Shown piece after piece: positions 46,881 to 55,410 of a stretch of DNA of 64,000 nucleotides. The stretch lies in assembly GCF_900107415.1 (NCBI RefSeq), contig NZ_FNPX01000001.1:310001-374000 (forward strand). The letters run 5' to 3'. Below the pieces are notes generated by a model that saw only the letters and a program-made list of their open reading frames with translations, did no database searches and had not been told where the DNA came from. The first letter of the stretch is position 1; each line of letters opens with the position of its first letter. This DNA comes from Jannaschia faecimaris. GTDB taxonomy: Bacteria > Pseudomonadota > Alphaproteobacteria > Rhodobacterales > Rhodobacteraceae. Both the position numbers and the translations under genes were made by a program.

Positions 46881-47746
46881 GTCCGCTTTAACCGGCTCAG
46901 CTGTACGGCCAGTATCCCGAAGGTCACGATCAGCACGCCCGCCACGTCAAGCGGGCCGAGTTGTTCGCCCAACAGGGCCCAGGCGATGACCACGCCGAAG
47001 AACGGGTTGAGGAAGTGGAAGGTCGCCGCAGGTGTCGCGCCGATCCGCGCGACCAGCAGGAACCAGATCCAGGTCGCCGCCAATCCCGGCACCAGCGTGG
47101 TATAGGCCAGCGCGGTGATCAGGCGCGGCGTCCAGGTCACGTCCCAGGTTTCCATGGCAAGGCCAAAGGGTAGAAGCGTGGCCGAGCCGACCAACATTTG
47201 CAGGCCGACGACCATCAACAAGTTGCCGCCGCCTGACGCACCACGCACCGACAATGTGGCGACCGTGAGGGCGACAACCGCCAACAGGCAGAGCGCGATG
47301 CCGGTCAGATCCGCGCCGCCCTGCAAACGCGTACCCATGATCAACAGGACGCCCAGGGTGCCGGCCAACAGCCCGACCACACCCAGAAGCCGCGTGCGCT
47401 CCGAAAAGATCACCCAGTTCGCCAGCGCCACCAGAAGCGGCAGGCAGGAGGCGATGATCGCGGCCAGCGAGGCTTCGATCCACTGCATCGCCACGAAATT
47501 CAGGCCAAGATACAGGGCGTTCTGACAGATACCGAAGACCACGACCGCGCGCCATTGGCCCCGCATCAGGCGCATCCGTTGGCCGATCGCGTAGGCGATG
47601 GCCATGCCAAGAATGCCCGAAATGGCGAAGCGCAGCGACAACGACAGGATCGGAGGTGCCTCGGCGACGATGATCCGGGCCGAGGTGAAGGCCGATGACC
47701 ACATCAGGGCAAAGAGCAGGCCATAGGTGATCGCGCGGATATCCAT
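46877..47746 (-). CDS. DMT superfamily (EamA) transporter, copy 1
   Basis: The 289-residue protein has ten hydrophobic helices in two EamA repeats, typical of drug/metabolite transporters: [21 protein letters not shown] at the N-terminus and [33 protein letters not shown] in the second half. The substrate is unknown. ATG 47746 (MDIRAITYG) was preferred to 47800 because the extra 18 residues are not hydrophobic. It lies between HU and aroC. Confidence 0.85.
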   Translation of the reverse strand: MDIRAITYGLLFALMWSSAFTSARIIVAEAPPILSLSLRFAISGILGMAIAYAIGQRMRLMRGQWRAVVVFGICQNALYLGLNFVAMQWIEASLAAIIASCLPLLVALANWVIFSERTRLLGVVGLLAGTLGVLLIMGTRLQGGADLTGIALCLLAVVALTVATLSVRGASGGGNLLMVVGLQMLVGSATLLPFGLAMETWDVTWTPRLITALAYTTLVPGLAATWIWFLLVARIGATPAATFHFLNPFFGVVIAWALLGEQLGPLDVAGVLIVTFGILAVQLSRLKRT

Positions 47747-47801
47747 GGCGCGACCCTGCCCATTTTGCCTGCCGGGACAAGCGCCGATAGAACGTGTCAT
47801 G

Positions 47802-47823
47802 AAAAAAGGCCCCGAAGGGCCTT
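47802..47823 (-). terminator. Terminator after the HU gene
   Basis: On the minus strand AAGGCCC-TTCG-GGGCCTT is followed by TTTT. The UUCG tetraloop and T-run make a strong intrinsic terminator about 40 bp after the HU stop. Confidence 0.9.
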
Positions 47824-47863
47824 AGATCATAGTGTGCGGTGCGGTGCCCCGTGGGGCCGCCGA

Positions 47864-48154
47864 TCAGGAGTTGACCGAGTCCTTGAGAGCCTTGGCGATG
47901 GTCATCTTGACCACCTTGTCGGCCTCTTTCTTGAATTGCTCGCCCGTAGCGGGGTTGCGGACCATACGCTCCGGACGTTCGCGGCACATGATCTTGCCGA
48001 CACCTGGCAGGGTCACGGCACCACCGTTCGATACTTCCTCGGTGATGATCTCGATGATCGAGTCGAGTGCGCCGGACGCCGACTTCTTGTCGGTGTCCAT
48101 CTTCTCGGCCAGTGCGGCGACGAGTTGCGTCTTGGTCATCGGTTTATTGGCCAT
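47864..48154 (-). CDS. hup: HU family DNA-binding protein
   Basis: The 96-residue nucleoid protein starts MANKPMTKTQLVAALAEK and has the HU arm region with PATGEQF in the signature GxxxVRxNPxTG form (ERMVRNPATGEQFKKEADKV). It would bend and compact DNA. The arm deviates from classical HU (RPERMVRNPATGE where GRNPQTG is usual), a common Rhodobacterales variant. GGGAAGGGAGAG precedes the ATG; the upstream leader contains a CTTGTCACAAG palindrome near 48218. Confidence 0.92.
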   Translation of the reverse strand: MANKPMTKTQLVAALAEKMDTDKKSASGALDSIIEIITEEVSNGGAVTLPGVGKIMCRERPERMVRNPATGEQFKKEADKVVKMTIAKALKDSVNS

Positions 48155-48271
48155 GTGCGGCTCTCCCTTCCCAGTGGAATCTTGCTTCGTTTGGCGGACC
48201 TTAACCTGTCCTTTTGGCTTGTCACAAGAAATTGTGAGGCCGAATGACCGATGTGTGGTCATAAAAGAGCG

Positions 48272-49756
48272 TCAAAGGAAGGCTGTTTCCTCGAAACTTC
48301 GCAATTTTCGACTGTGAAGCCGCTCCAGAGGCATTTCGCGAAGCGATTCCATGGCCCGGATTCCAATCATCAGGTGTCTGCTGACCTGTGTCTTGTAGAA
48401 ATCGGAGGCCATGCCCGGCAGCTTGAGCTCCCCGTGCAGCGGTTTGTCCGACACGCAAAGCAACGTGCCGTAGGGCACCCGGAAGCGAAACCCGTTGGCC
48501 GCGATGGTGGCGGATTCCATATCCAGTGCGATTGCGCGTGACTGCGACAGGCGCTGCACGGGGCCGGCCTGTTCGCGTAATTCCCAGTTGCGATTGTCGA
48601 TCGTGGCGACGGTGCCGGTGCGCATGATGCGCTTGAGTTCGTAGCCCTCCAACTCGGTCACCCGCTCCACCGCATCCTCCAGCGCGACCTGCACTTCGGC
48701 CAGTGCCGGGATCGGAACCCAGACGGGCAGATCGTCATCCAGTACGTGATCTTCCCGCAGGTAGGCATGGGCCAGGACGAAATCGCCCAGCGATTGCGAA
48801 TTGCGCAGGCCCGCGCAATGCCCGACCATCAGCCAGACATGGGGACGCAACACGGCGATATGATCGGTCGCGGTCTTTGCGTTCGACGGACCCACACCGA
48901 TGTTCACCAGCGTGATGCCTCCGCCATCGGCGCGGGTCAGGTGGTAGGTCGGCATCTGTGGCATCTTGGGCGGGTCGATCATGGTTGCGTCCGGGTCGCC
49001 TGCCGTGACCCGCTGACCCGCCGGGCCGACAAGTTCGAGGTAGCCCGAGTCCGGGTCGCGCAGAACCTGTCGCCCGTAGGAGATGAACTCATCCACGTAG
49101 AATTGGTAGTTCGTGAACAGCACGTGATTTTGGAAATCGGCGGGATTGGTCGCGGTGTAATGCGACAGCCGCGCCAGCGAGTAATCGACACGCTGGGCGG
49201 TGAACGGGGCAAGCGGGCGCGATCCGTCTTCGAAATGGAATCCCACGCCGTTCACGATGGCATCGTTCGTGGTCTCCAGGTCCGGCACGTCGAAGACATC
49301 GCGCATCAGGAACGGCAGCACGCCATCCTGCGGGACGTTCAGATCTGCGTCGTTGAGGACAGCAAAATGCACCGGGATCGGCGTCTCCGAAGGGCCGATC
49401 ATCACCGGGATATCATGTGACTTCATCAGCAAGGCGATCTGCTGTGTCAGGTAGTTTTCGAACAGGTCCGGGCGCGTGATCGTTGCCGTATATTGCCCCG
49501 GTTCGGCGACATGCCCGAAAGACAGGCGGCTATCGGTTCGCCCGTAGCTTGTCGTCGTGATCCGCACTTCGGGATAGTAGGCACGATAGCGGCAGTCCGG
49601 CATGACACCGCCAAGGGCATCTTGGAAATGCACCTGAAGGAACTTGGTCGCCTCGGTGTAGAGCCGTTTCAGCTCGGCCACGGCCTTGCCCGCGTCGGTA
49701 AAGGCTTGGGCTTCGCCAATCTCGGGCGTGCGGATTGGGGATGTCTTAAGGGTCAT
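48272..49756 (-). CDS. amn: AMP nucleosidase
   Basis: The 494-residue enzyme hydrolyses AMP to adenine and ribose-5-phosphate. The Amn-specific N-terminal domain is followed by a nucleoside-phosphorylase fold: GGGITLVNIGVGPSNAKTATDH, LMVGHCAGLRNSQSLGDFVLAHAY, and LDMESATIAANGFRFRVPYGTLLCVSDKP with the catalytic Asp. Its ATG begins immediately after the ade stop (TGAATG), so the two are coupled and can take AMP through adenine to hypoxanthine. Confidence 0.95.
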   Translation of the reverse strand: MTLKTSPIRTPEIGEAQAFTDAGKAVAELKRLYTEATKFLQVHFQDALGGVMPDCRYRAYYPEVRITTTSYGRTDSRLSFGHVAEPGQYTATITRPDLFENYLTQQIALLMKSHDIPVMIGPSETPIPVHFAVLNDADLNVPQDGVLPFLMRDVFDVPDLETTNDAIVNGVGFHFEDGSRPLAPFTAQRVDYSLARLSHYTATNPADFQNHVLFTNYQFYVDEFISYGRQVLRDPDSGYLELVGPAGQRVTAGDPDATMIDPPKMPQMPTYHLTRADGGGITLVNIGVGPSNAKTATDHIAVLRPHVWLMVGHCAGLRNSQSLGDFVLAHAYLREDHVLDDDLPVWVPIPALAEVQVALEDAVERVTELEGYELKRIMRTGTVATIDNRNWELREQAGPVQRLSQSRAIALDMESATIAANGFRFRVPYGTLLCVSDKPLHGELKLPGMASDFYKTQVSRHLMIGIRAMESLREMPLERLHSRKLRSFEETAFL

Positions 49757-51571
49757 TCAGGTCTCGATAAGATCGGTCAGTTCAAATTTCGTGACATCCA
49801 CAAGGCCTAGGTCGCTGATCCGCAGTTCCGGAATCACGACAAGAGCCAGCAGGGAATGCTGCATGTAGGCATTGTTCAAGGTGCAGCCCGCATCGCGCAT
49901 CGCCCCCATCAGGGCTTCGGCCTTGGCGGCGACCTCGGCGGCGGGGCTGTCGGACATCAGGCCTGCGATGGGCAATTCGACCAAGGCGCGCTCCGTCCCG
50001 TCGGCAAACAGCGTCACGCCGCCGCCGACCTGCCGCAGCCGGTTCGCGGCAAGCGCCATGTTCGCGCGGTCGGTGCCCACGACGATCATGTGATGGCTGT
50101 CATGCGCGACGGTCGAGGCCATGGCCATCTTGCCGCGATACCCAAAGCCCGAGACGAGCGCGTTCGTCACGCCGCCCGTGGCACGGTGCCGTTCAACCAG
50201 GGCAATCTGGCACGTATCCGGGTGCCCGGTCGTATCCACACGGCCATCGGTGACGGGCAGGGTACGGGTCAGAGCCTTGGACGGGGCCTGGTTCTCCAGC
50301 ACACCGATGACGCGGGCGCGGACTTCGTTTGCGCCGTTGGGGGCGGTGATGTTGAAATCTTCCGCACTCAGGTCGCGGGCCATGTTTACGGTTCGGCGCG
50401 CGGTGCCGGGCCAGTCGAGATGCGGGCAGTCGGCGATCAGCGTACCGTCCGTCGCCACCGTTTGCCCCAGTGCGATCACATGCTCGATCGGCAATTCAGT
50501 CAGGTTGGACGTCAGGATCAGGTCGGCCCGGCGACCGGGCGCGATGGATCCCATTTCACGTTCAAGCCCGAAATGCGTCGCGGTGTTGATCGTGCACATC
50601 TGAAGCGCGACCAGAGGATCGCACCCACAAGCAATTGCATGGCGCAGAACGCGGTTCATATGGCCGTCGTTCACCAGCGTGCCCGCCATACAATCGTCCG
50701 TGCACAGGATGAAGTTGCGTGGATCAAGGCCACGCTCGGCCACGGCCGTTATCTGCGTCTCAACGTCATACCAGGCCGAGCCCAGCCGCATCATCGACCG
50801 CATCCCCTGGCGCACACGGGCAACGGCGTCGTCTTCGCAGGTGCCTTCGTGATCGTCGGCTGGGCCACCGGCGGCATAGGCATGAAAGGCAGGGCCAAGA
50901 TCCGGGGAGGCATAGTGGCCCCCGATGGTCTTGCCCGCCCGCGCGGTCGCCGCCATTTCGGCCAGCATCTTGGGATCGCCGTTCACCACGCCGGGGAAGT
51001 TCATCATCTCCCCCAATCCGACGATACCGGGCCAGGCCATTGCCTCGGCCACGTCGTCCGGCGTGATCTCGTGCCCGGTTGTTTCTAGGCCGGGCGCGGA
51101 CGGCGCGCAGGAGGGCATCTGCACGAACATCGAACAGGGCTGCATCCGCGCCTCGTCGTGCATCAACCGCACACCCGGAAGGCCCAGCACATTCGCGATT
51201 TCATGCGGATCGGTGAACATCGCGGTGGTGCCGTGCGGAATAACGGCGGCGGCGAATTCGGCGGGGGTGAGCATCCCGGATTCGACGTGCATATGCGCGT
51301 CACAAAGGCCGGGTATTACATAGTGGTCTTTCGCCTCGATGATCCGGGTGTCCGGACCGATGCAGTGGCTGGCATCCGGGCCGACATAGGCGAAACGGCC
51401 CTGCGCGATGGCGACATCCCAATCAAGGATTTCGCGCGTGTGAACATTCACGACTTTGCCGCCGCGCACCACCGTTTCGGCGGAGGCGCGACCGGCGGCT
51501 ACGGCGATGAGGGTGGGGGCAGCATCGGGCCAGGAAGGGAGAGTCTCGGGTGTCATGGCGAAAGGTGTCAT
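49757..51571 (-). CDS. ade: Adenine deaminase
   Basis: The 604-residue amidohydrolase has the metal motif CDAHMHVESGMLTPAEFA, VIPHGTTAMFTDPHEIANV, the DDCMAGTLVNDGHMNRVLR segment and a C-terminal adenine-deaminase domain (MASTVAHDSHHMIVVGTDRANM, later PIAGLMS). It converts adenine to hypoxanthine and ammonia. ATG 51571 or 51556 are both possible; the frame is open upstream, but that part overlaps the HupE gene antisense region. Confidence 0.94.
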   Translation of the reverse strand: MTPFAMTPETLPSWPDAAPTLIAVAAGRASAETVVRGGKVVNVHTREILDWDVAIAQGRFAYVGPDASHCIGPDTRIIEAKDHYVIPGLCDAHMHVESGMLTPAEFAAAVIPHGTTAMFTDPHEIANVLGLPGVRLMHDEARMQPCSMFVQMPSCAPSAPGLETTGHEITPDDVAEAMAWPGIVGLGEMMNFPGVVNGDPKMLAEMAATARAGKTIGGHYASPDLGPAFHAYAAGGPADDHEGTCEDDAVARVRQGMRSMMRLGSAWYDVETQITAVAERGLDPRNFILCTDDCMAGTLVNDGHMNRVLRHAIACGCDPLVALQMCTINTATHFGLEREMGSIAPGRRADLILTSNLTELPIEHVIALGQTVATDGTLIADCPHLDWPGTARRTVNMARDLSAEDFNITAPNGANEVRARVIGVLENQAPSKALTRTLPVTDGRVDTTGHPDTCQIALVERHRATGGVTNALVSGFGYRGKMAMASTVAHDSHHMIVVGTDRANMALAANRLRQVGGGVTLFADGTERALVELPIAGLMSDSPAAEVAAKAEALMGAMRDAGCTLNNAYMQHSLLALVVIPELRISDLGLVDVTKFELTDLIET

Positions 51572-51591
51572 GGGTTGGCGGAGCGTGCAAT

Positions 51592-51647
51592 GGGGGCGTT
51601 GCCCCCGGCCTGCGGCCTCCCCCAGGATATTTTCGGCAAGAGGAAGG
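51592..51647. repeat. Extragenic double hairpin resembling a Rhodobacterales intergenic repeat
   Basis: Between ade and the HupE-like gene, GGGGGC-GTT-GCCCCC (51592-51606) is followed by GGCC-TGC-GGCC (51607-51617), then CCCCCAGGATATTTTCGGCA and AGAGGAAG. I recall very similar double-hairpin plus GGATATTTT strings in many Rhodobacteraceae intergenic regions. It may act as a terminator; copy number could not be checked. Confidence 0.55.
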
Positions 51648-51675
51648 CCGCGGGAAGAGGTACGACCCGGTGCAT

Positions 51676-52845
51676 TTAGGCTAGGTAGGGGATGTCTCCT
51701 GCCCAGCCGATCCGGTTCAGGACCCAGTATGCGGCGATCACCGCAATGACGACCGATATCGGGACCGCGATCCTGGCGCGATACCAAGAGCGCGCCCCGA
51801 ACGGCAGGCTGAACAGCAGGAAAGCAGCCGCGATGACGGTGATCTGACCAAGTTCGACCCCGATATTGAACGAGATGAGGGATGCGATGAAATGGCTGCC
51901 CAGCCCGAACTCTGACAAGACGCTGGCAAACCCCAGTCCGTGAAGCAGTCCGAAACCGAATACGACACCGATACGCTCCCACCCGATCTCCTTCTTCCCG
52001 CCGGACCAGATGTTCTCGACCGCGACCCAGACGATCGACAGTGCAATCAGCGCTTCTATGACCCACATCGTCGGCTGAACGATGCCCAACGTCGCAAGCG
52101 CGAGCGTAACCGTATGCGCGACCGTGAAGGCCGACACCTGCCAGAGCAGCGGGCGCCACGCGCGGGAGTAGAAGAAAAGACCCAGCACGAAGAGGATATG
52201 GTCGAGACCCTTGGGGATGATGTGGTCGAACCCCGACACGACGTAACGGTAAACAGCATCGCCCAGAGATGTCTGCGCCACGCCGGTGCGCGGCATCGGA
52301 TCTGAGAGCGCGCCATTTGTCAGATAGGCCTCGTAGGCGTCGTCGGTGCCTGCCGCGATCTGCCGGATGATCAACCCGCCCAGAGCCGCGTCCCAGCCGA
52401 AGACGACCGGATCGTCGCCTTCGGGAAGGTCCGCCACGAGGGTCAGCGTGGAATCGCGCCGGATTTCGATGTCGCCGACTTGGGGCACGTCCACTTCCGA
52501 GAGCATCGGCAGCAGGTCGGTATCGCCAGTGGTCAGGGTGATGTTTTCGGAAATTGAGGTCCAGCTTTCGGTCAGAGCTGCCGCCAAGTCCGCCGGTGGC
52601 AGCGCGCGCAACGCGTCGTTCTGGTCCGACAGGGGGGAGTCGTTGGTATCCTCAACCTCAGAAAGGTTCACACCGGCGATGATCGGCTCCACCGCCGTGC
52701 GCAAAGTTATGGTGACAGTGTCCGGCCCTATTTCAACGTCGGCAACGGCGGGCTGCACCTCGTGTGCCGTAGCCGTGAACGGCAAGGCCATTGACAGCAG
52801 CGCGAGGAGCACCACCCTGATTTGCAGCAGCAGGAGCTTTCCCAT
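51676..52845 (-). CDS. HupE/UreJ family membrane protein
   Basis: The 389-residue protein has a signal segment (MGKLLLLQIRVVLLALLSMALPFTATA), a roughly 170-residue extracytoplasmic domain with acidic loops, and a C-terminal six-helix HupE/UreJ_2 membrane domain with GLDHILFVLGLFFYSR, FTVAHTVTLALA and GLLHGLGFASVL (His-rich, metal-permease-like). The substrate is probably a metal ion (Ni/Co class), but this is inferred from family. GGAAGGGTGAAC precedes the ATG at 52845, whose CAT overlaps the divergent gene's start as CATG. Confidence 0.82.
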   Translation of the reverse strand: MGKLLLLQIRVVLLALLSMALPFTATAHEVQPAVADVEIGPDTVTITLRTAVEPIIAGVNLSEVEDTNDSPLSDQNDALRALPPADLAAALTESWTSISENITLTTGDTDLLPMLSEVDVPQVGDIEIRRDSTLTLVADLPEGDDPVVFGWDAALGGLIIRQIAAGTDDAYEAYLTNGALSDPMPRTGVAQTSLGDAVYRYVVSGFDHIIPKGLDHILFVLGLFFYSRAWRPLLWQVSAFTVAHTVTLALATLGIVQPTMWVIEALIALSIVWVAVENIWSGGKKEIGWERIGVVFGFGLLHGLGFASVLSEFGLGSHFIASLISFNIGVELGQITVIAAAFLLFSLPFGARSWYRARIAVPISVVIAVIAAYWVLNRIGWAGDIPYLA

Positions 52846-53653
52846 GTTCACCCTTCCGAAATCATATCTGGTAGCAATGTGCATCGTAGCGACCCCGCTT
52901 CAAGCCCATGAATTCTGGATCGAACCGCTCGACTACACGGTGGACGCCGGCGCGACGGTGCAAGCAACATTCCGAAACGGGCAGGAGTTTGCAGGCTCTG
53001 CATTGTCCTTCATTCCGAACCGGTCGGCACGGTTCGACATGGTGGTAAGCGGAAACCGAGCCGAAGTGCCCAGCCGCATCGGCAACAACCCGGCCTTTGA
53101 CGTCGAGGATCTGCCCGAGGGGCTTTTGACGATCATTCACGAGACGACGGACAACACGGTCACATATTCGGAATGGGTCAAGTGGGTGAACTTCACCAAT
53201 CACAAGGACTTCACTTTCGCGCAGCAAGGCCACCTGGATCGCGGTCTGTCCGAGGAAAACTTCAAGGAGAGTTATCGTCGTTTCGCCAAGGCGCTCGTCG
53301 CCGTCGGGGACGGTGCCGGGTCGGATGCCGATCGCGGTCTGCGGGTGGAGTTCGTGGCGCAGGCGAATCCCTATACCGACGACATGTCGGGCGGGCTGCC
53401 GGTTCTGCTTATGTTTGACGGCGCACCCAAGGTAGATGCGCAGATCGAAATGTTCGACAAGGCGCCCGATGGCTCGGTCGAGATCACGCTACACCGTACC
53501 GATGCCGAGGGGCGGGCGACGCTGCCGGTGGACGCCGGGCATGAATACCTGCTCGACTCGGTCACGATCCTGCCGATGGAGCCGGCAGTCGAAGGCGACC
53601 CGGTATGGGAGACGCTCTGGGCCGCGTTGACCTTCGCCGTCCCCGAGGAGTAA
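52844..53653 (+). CDS. Secreted DUF4198 family protein
   Basis: The 269-residue protein has a signal peptide (MFTLPKSYLVAMCIVATPLQA), starts mature with HEFWIEP, and has the DUF4198 fold: beta-rich, with LEFVAQANPYTDDMSGGLPVLLM-type text in the middle (RVEFVAQANPYT here). Members often sit near Ni/Co transporters and are proposed periplasmic metal proteins. AGGAG lies 8 bp before the ATG at 52844. The mature N-terminal His could be a copper or nickel ligand, which is speculation. Confidence 0.8.
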   Translation: MFTLPKSYLVAMCIVATPLQAHEFWIEPLDYTVDAGATVQATFRNGQEFAGSALSFIPNRSARFDMVVSGNRAEVPSRIGNNPAFDVEDLPEGLLTIIHETTDNTVTYSEWVKWVNFTNHKDFTFAQQGHLDRGLSEENFKESYRRFAKALVAVGDGAGSDADRGLRVEFVAQANPYTDDMSGGLPVLLMFDGAPKVDAQIEMFDKAPDGSVEITLHRTDAEGRATLPVDAGHEYLLDSVTILPMEPAVEGDPVWETLWAALTFAVPEE

Positions 53654-53683
53654 GTCACGCGGGAGAAATCCCCGGAGGGCCCC

Positions 53684-54289
53684 ATGGACAAGTTCAAGAC
53701 CATCACCGGCGTTGCAGCCCCCTTGCCGCTGATCAATGTCGATACCGACATGATCATCCCCAAGCAGTTCCTGAAGACGATCAAGCGGTCGGGTCTTGGC
53801 GTGAACCTGTTCGACGAGATGCGCTATGGCGACGATGGCGCGGAGTTGCCTGATTTCGTGCTCAACAAACCCGCCTATCGCAACGCCGAGATCCTTGTCG
53901 CGGGTGATAACTTCGGCTGCGGCTCGTCGCGCGAACATGCCCCTTGGGCCTTGCTGGACTTCGGCATCCGCGCGGTGATCGCACCCAGCTATGCAGATAT
54001 CTTCTACAACAACTGCTTCAAGAACGGCATCGTGCCAATCGTTTTGCCGAAAGAGCAGGTCGACGCGTTGATGGATGATGCCAGGAATGGTGAGAACGCC
54101 AGGATCACCGTTGACCTGGAGAACCAGACGGTCATAGGCACCGACGGCACTGCCTATCCGTTCGAAGTGGACAGCTTCAAGAAGCATTGCCTTCTGAACG
54201 GCTTGGACGATATCGGCCTGACCTTGGAGAAGGCCGCATCGATCAAGACCTTTGAGCAAAACATGGCGCAAGCCCGTCCCTGGGTCTGA
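53684..54289 (+). CDS. leuD: 3-isopropylmalate dehydratase small subunit
   Basis: The 201-residue subunit has [26 protein letters not shown] and [46 protein letters not shown], the aconitase swivel-domain signature. With LeuC (not in this window) it isomerises isopropylmalate. GGAGGGCCCC precedes the ATG. It is separated from leuB by two other plus-strand genes. Confidence 0.97.
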   Translation: MDKFKTITGVAAPLPLINVDTDMIIPKQFLKTIKRSGLGVNLFDEMRYGDDGAELPDFVLNKPAYRNAEILVAGDNFGCGSSREHAPWALLDFGIRAVIAPSYADIFYNNCFKNGIVPIVLPKEQVDALMDDARNGENARITVDLENQTVIGTDGTAYPFEVDSFKKHCLLNGLDDIGLTLEKAASIKTFEQNMAQARPWV

Positions 54290-54344
54290 TTATTGCCAAC
54301 GCGTCAAGCGCCTTAAAGTCGAAACGTAAGATATTGAAATTAAT

Positions 54345-54371
54345 AAGCCTTCCTGTTTCTCAGGAAGGCTT
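54345..54371 (+). terminator. Hairpin downstream of leuD
   Basis: AAGCCTTCCTG (54345-54355) pairs perfectly with CAGGAAGGCTT (54361-54371) around a 5-nt loop, but only a short T-run follows. It lies 55 bp after leuD in a 258-bp gap that otherwise shows no gene. Confidence 0.65.
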
Positions 54372-54547
54372 TGCGGCTTTCTGGGCACACAAAACCTCTT
54401 AACGCTTTTCGTGCAACCTCAGCCGGTTGCGGGGTGAAGTTAAACAAGGCAAGTTGATGTCAAGAATGAGGCAGTCGCCCCAACGAGGGCAGAAGATAAT
54501 CAAGGCTCCATAAAAACCAGGGGCCATCCGGTAAGGATCGACAGGCA

Positions 54548-55393
54548 GTGATTTCGCAGCTCCCAGGTGCGTGCATTCGTGCGCTACTCATGGTGGCGAT
54601 GGTTTTGACCCCATCGCTGCTGCTGCCCGATGTGAATTCTCAGGTCAGCGATGCCTTCGTTCTGATTGCCCTGTTCGCCGCCGTCTTCGTAATTGTCGAA
54701 TATGTTTCGATCTATCCCGGCCTTATAGAATTCCGCAGTGCGCCGCCGTTCAATCGCGTCCGATTCCTGACATTGTTCACCACGCTCACGTTGATTGCGC
54801 TGGCCTGCTCCAGCAAGCACGAGCCGTCCTTGCTGGCACGGTTGATCCTGGCGGTTGGCGTGTTGCTTGGGCATTCAATGGACTTTCCGCTGTCGCCGAT
54901 TCGGCTGCTGATCTGGATCTTGCCCGAGGGCACAACGCTGGGTCAGGCGCAGATGGTGCGTGCCGCCGCCGGTCTGGCCTATCTGACATCGTTGGTCGGC
55001 CTGACGATTTTCGCGATCATGATCCGCGTTCGGGGCTGGCCATCGCCGACGGGCAGCTTCAACGTCTGGATCAACTTGCCGACATTCGACCCGACTGCGG
55101 GTGGCGATGTCGTCAAGCGGCTAAAACGCGACGGAGCCGTTAACATTCTGTTAGGTCTTATCCTGCCATACTTGACTCCACCCTTGGCCGTGTACATCGC
55201 GAATTCGTACGGGGTGTCGATGCTGGAAAGCGACTTGATGACGGTCTGGGTGATGGCACTGTGGGCATTTCTTCCGACATCCTTGTTCTTGCGCGGCATC
55301 GCGATGCGCCGTCTGGCCCTGATGATCTCGCAAAAGCGCCGTCGCCTTGTCTCGGAACGTGGCGTACCCGATCCGGCCTTCTTGCCGGCCTGA
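54548..55393 (+). CDS. Conserved polytopic membrane protein, unknown function
   Basis: The 281-residue protein has about seven hydrophobic helices: MVAMVLTPSLLLP, VLIALFAAVFVIVEYVSIYPG, LTLFTTLTLIALACS, LTSLVGLTIFAIMI, ILLGLILPYLTPPLAVYIA and WVMALWAFLPTSLFL. The basic C-terminus ends QKRRRLVSERGVPDPAFLPA. No domain is recognised. The start is GTG at 54548 with AAGGATCGACAGG nearby. It is followed by a nuclease-like gene; the pairing inside the leu locus is known to me from related genomes but its role is not. Confidence 0.65.
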   Translation: MISQLPGACIRALLMVAMVLTPSLLLPDVNSQVSDAFVLIALFAAVFVIVEYVSIYPGLIEFRSAPPFNRVRFLTLFTTLTLIALACSSKHEPSLLARLILAVGVLLGHSMDFPLSPIRLLIWILPEGTTLGQAQMVRAAAGLAYLTSLVGLTIFAIMIRVRGWPSPTGSFNVWINLPTFDPTAGGDVVKRLKRDGAVNILLGLILPYLTPPLAVYIANSYGVSMLESDLMTVWVMALWAFLPTSLFLRGIAMRRLALMISQKRRRLVSERGVPDPAFLPA

Positions 55394-55410
55394 TCTGTTG
55401 TTTCGGGGCG

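Noticed and set aside
51572-52159. N-terminal extension of the adenine deaminase frame
   Set aside because: It is antisense to the HupE/UreJ-like gene and lacks homology to deaminases; the enzyme begins near 51571.
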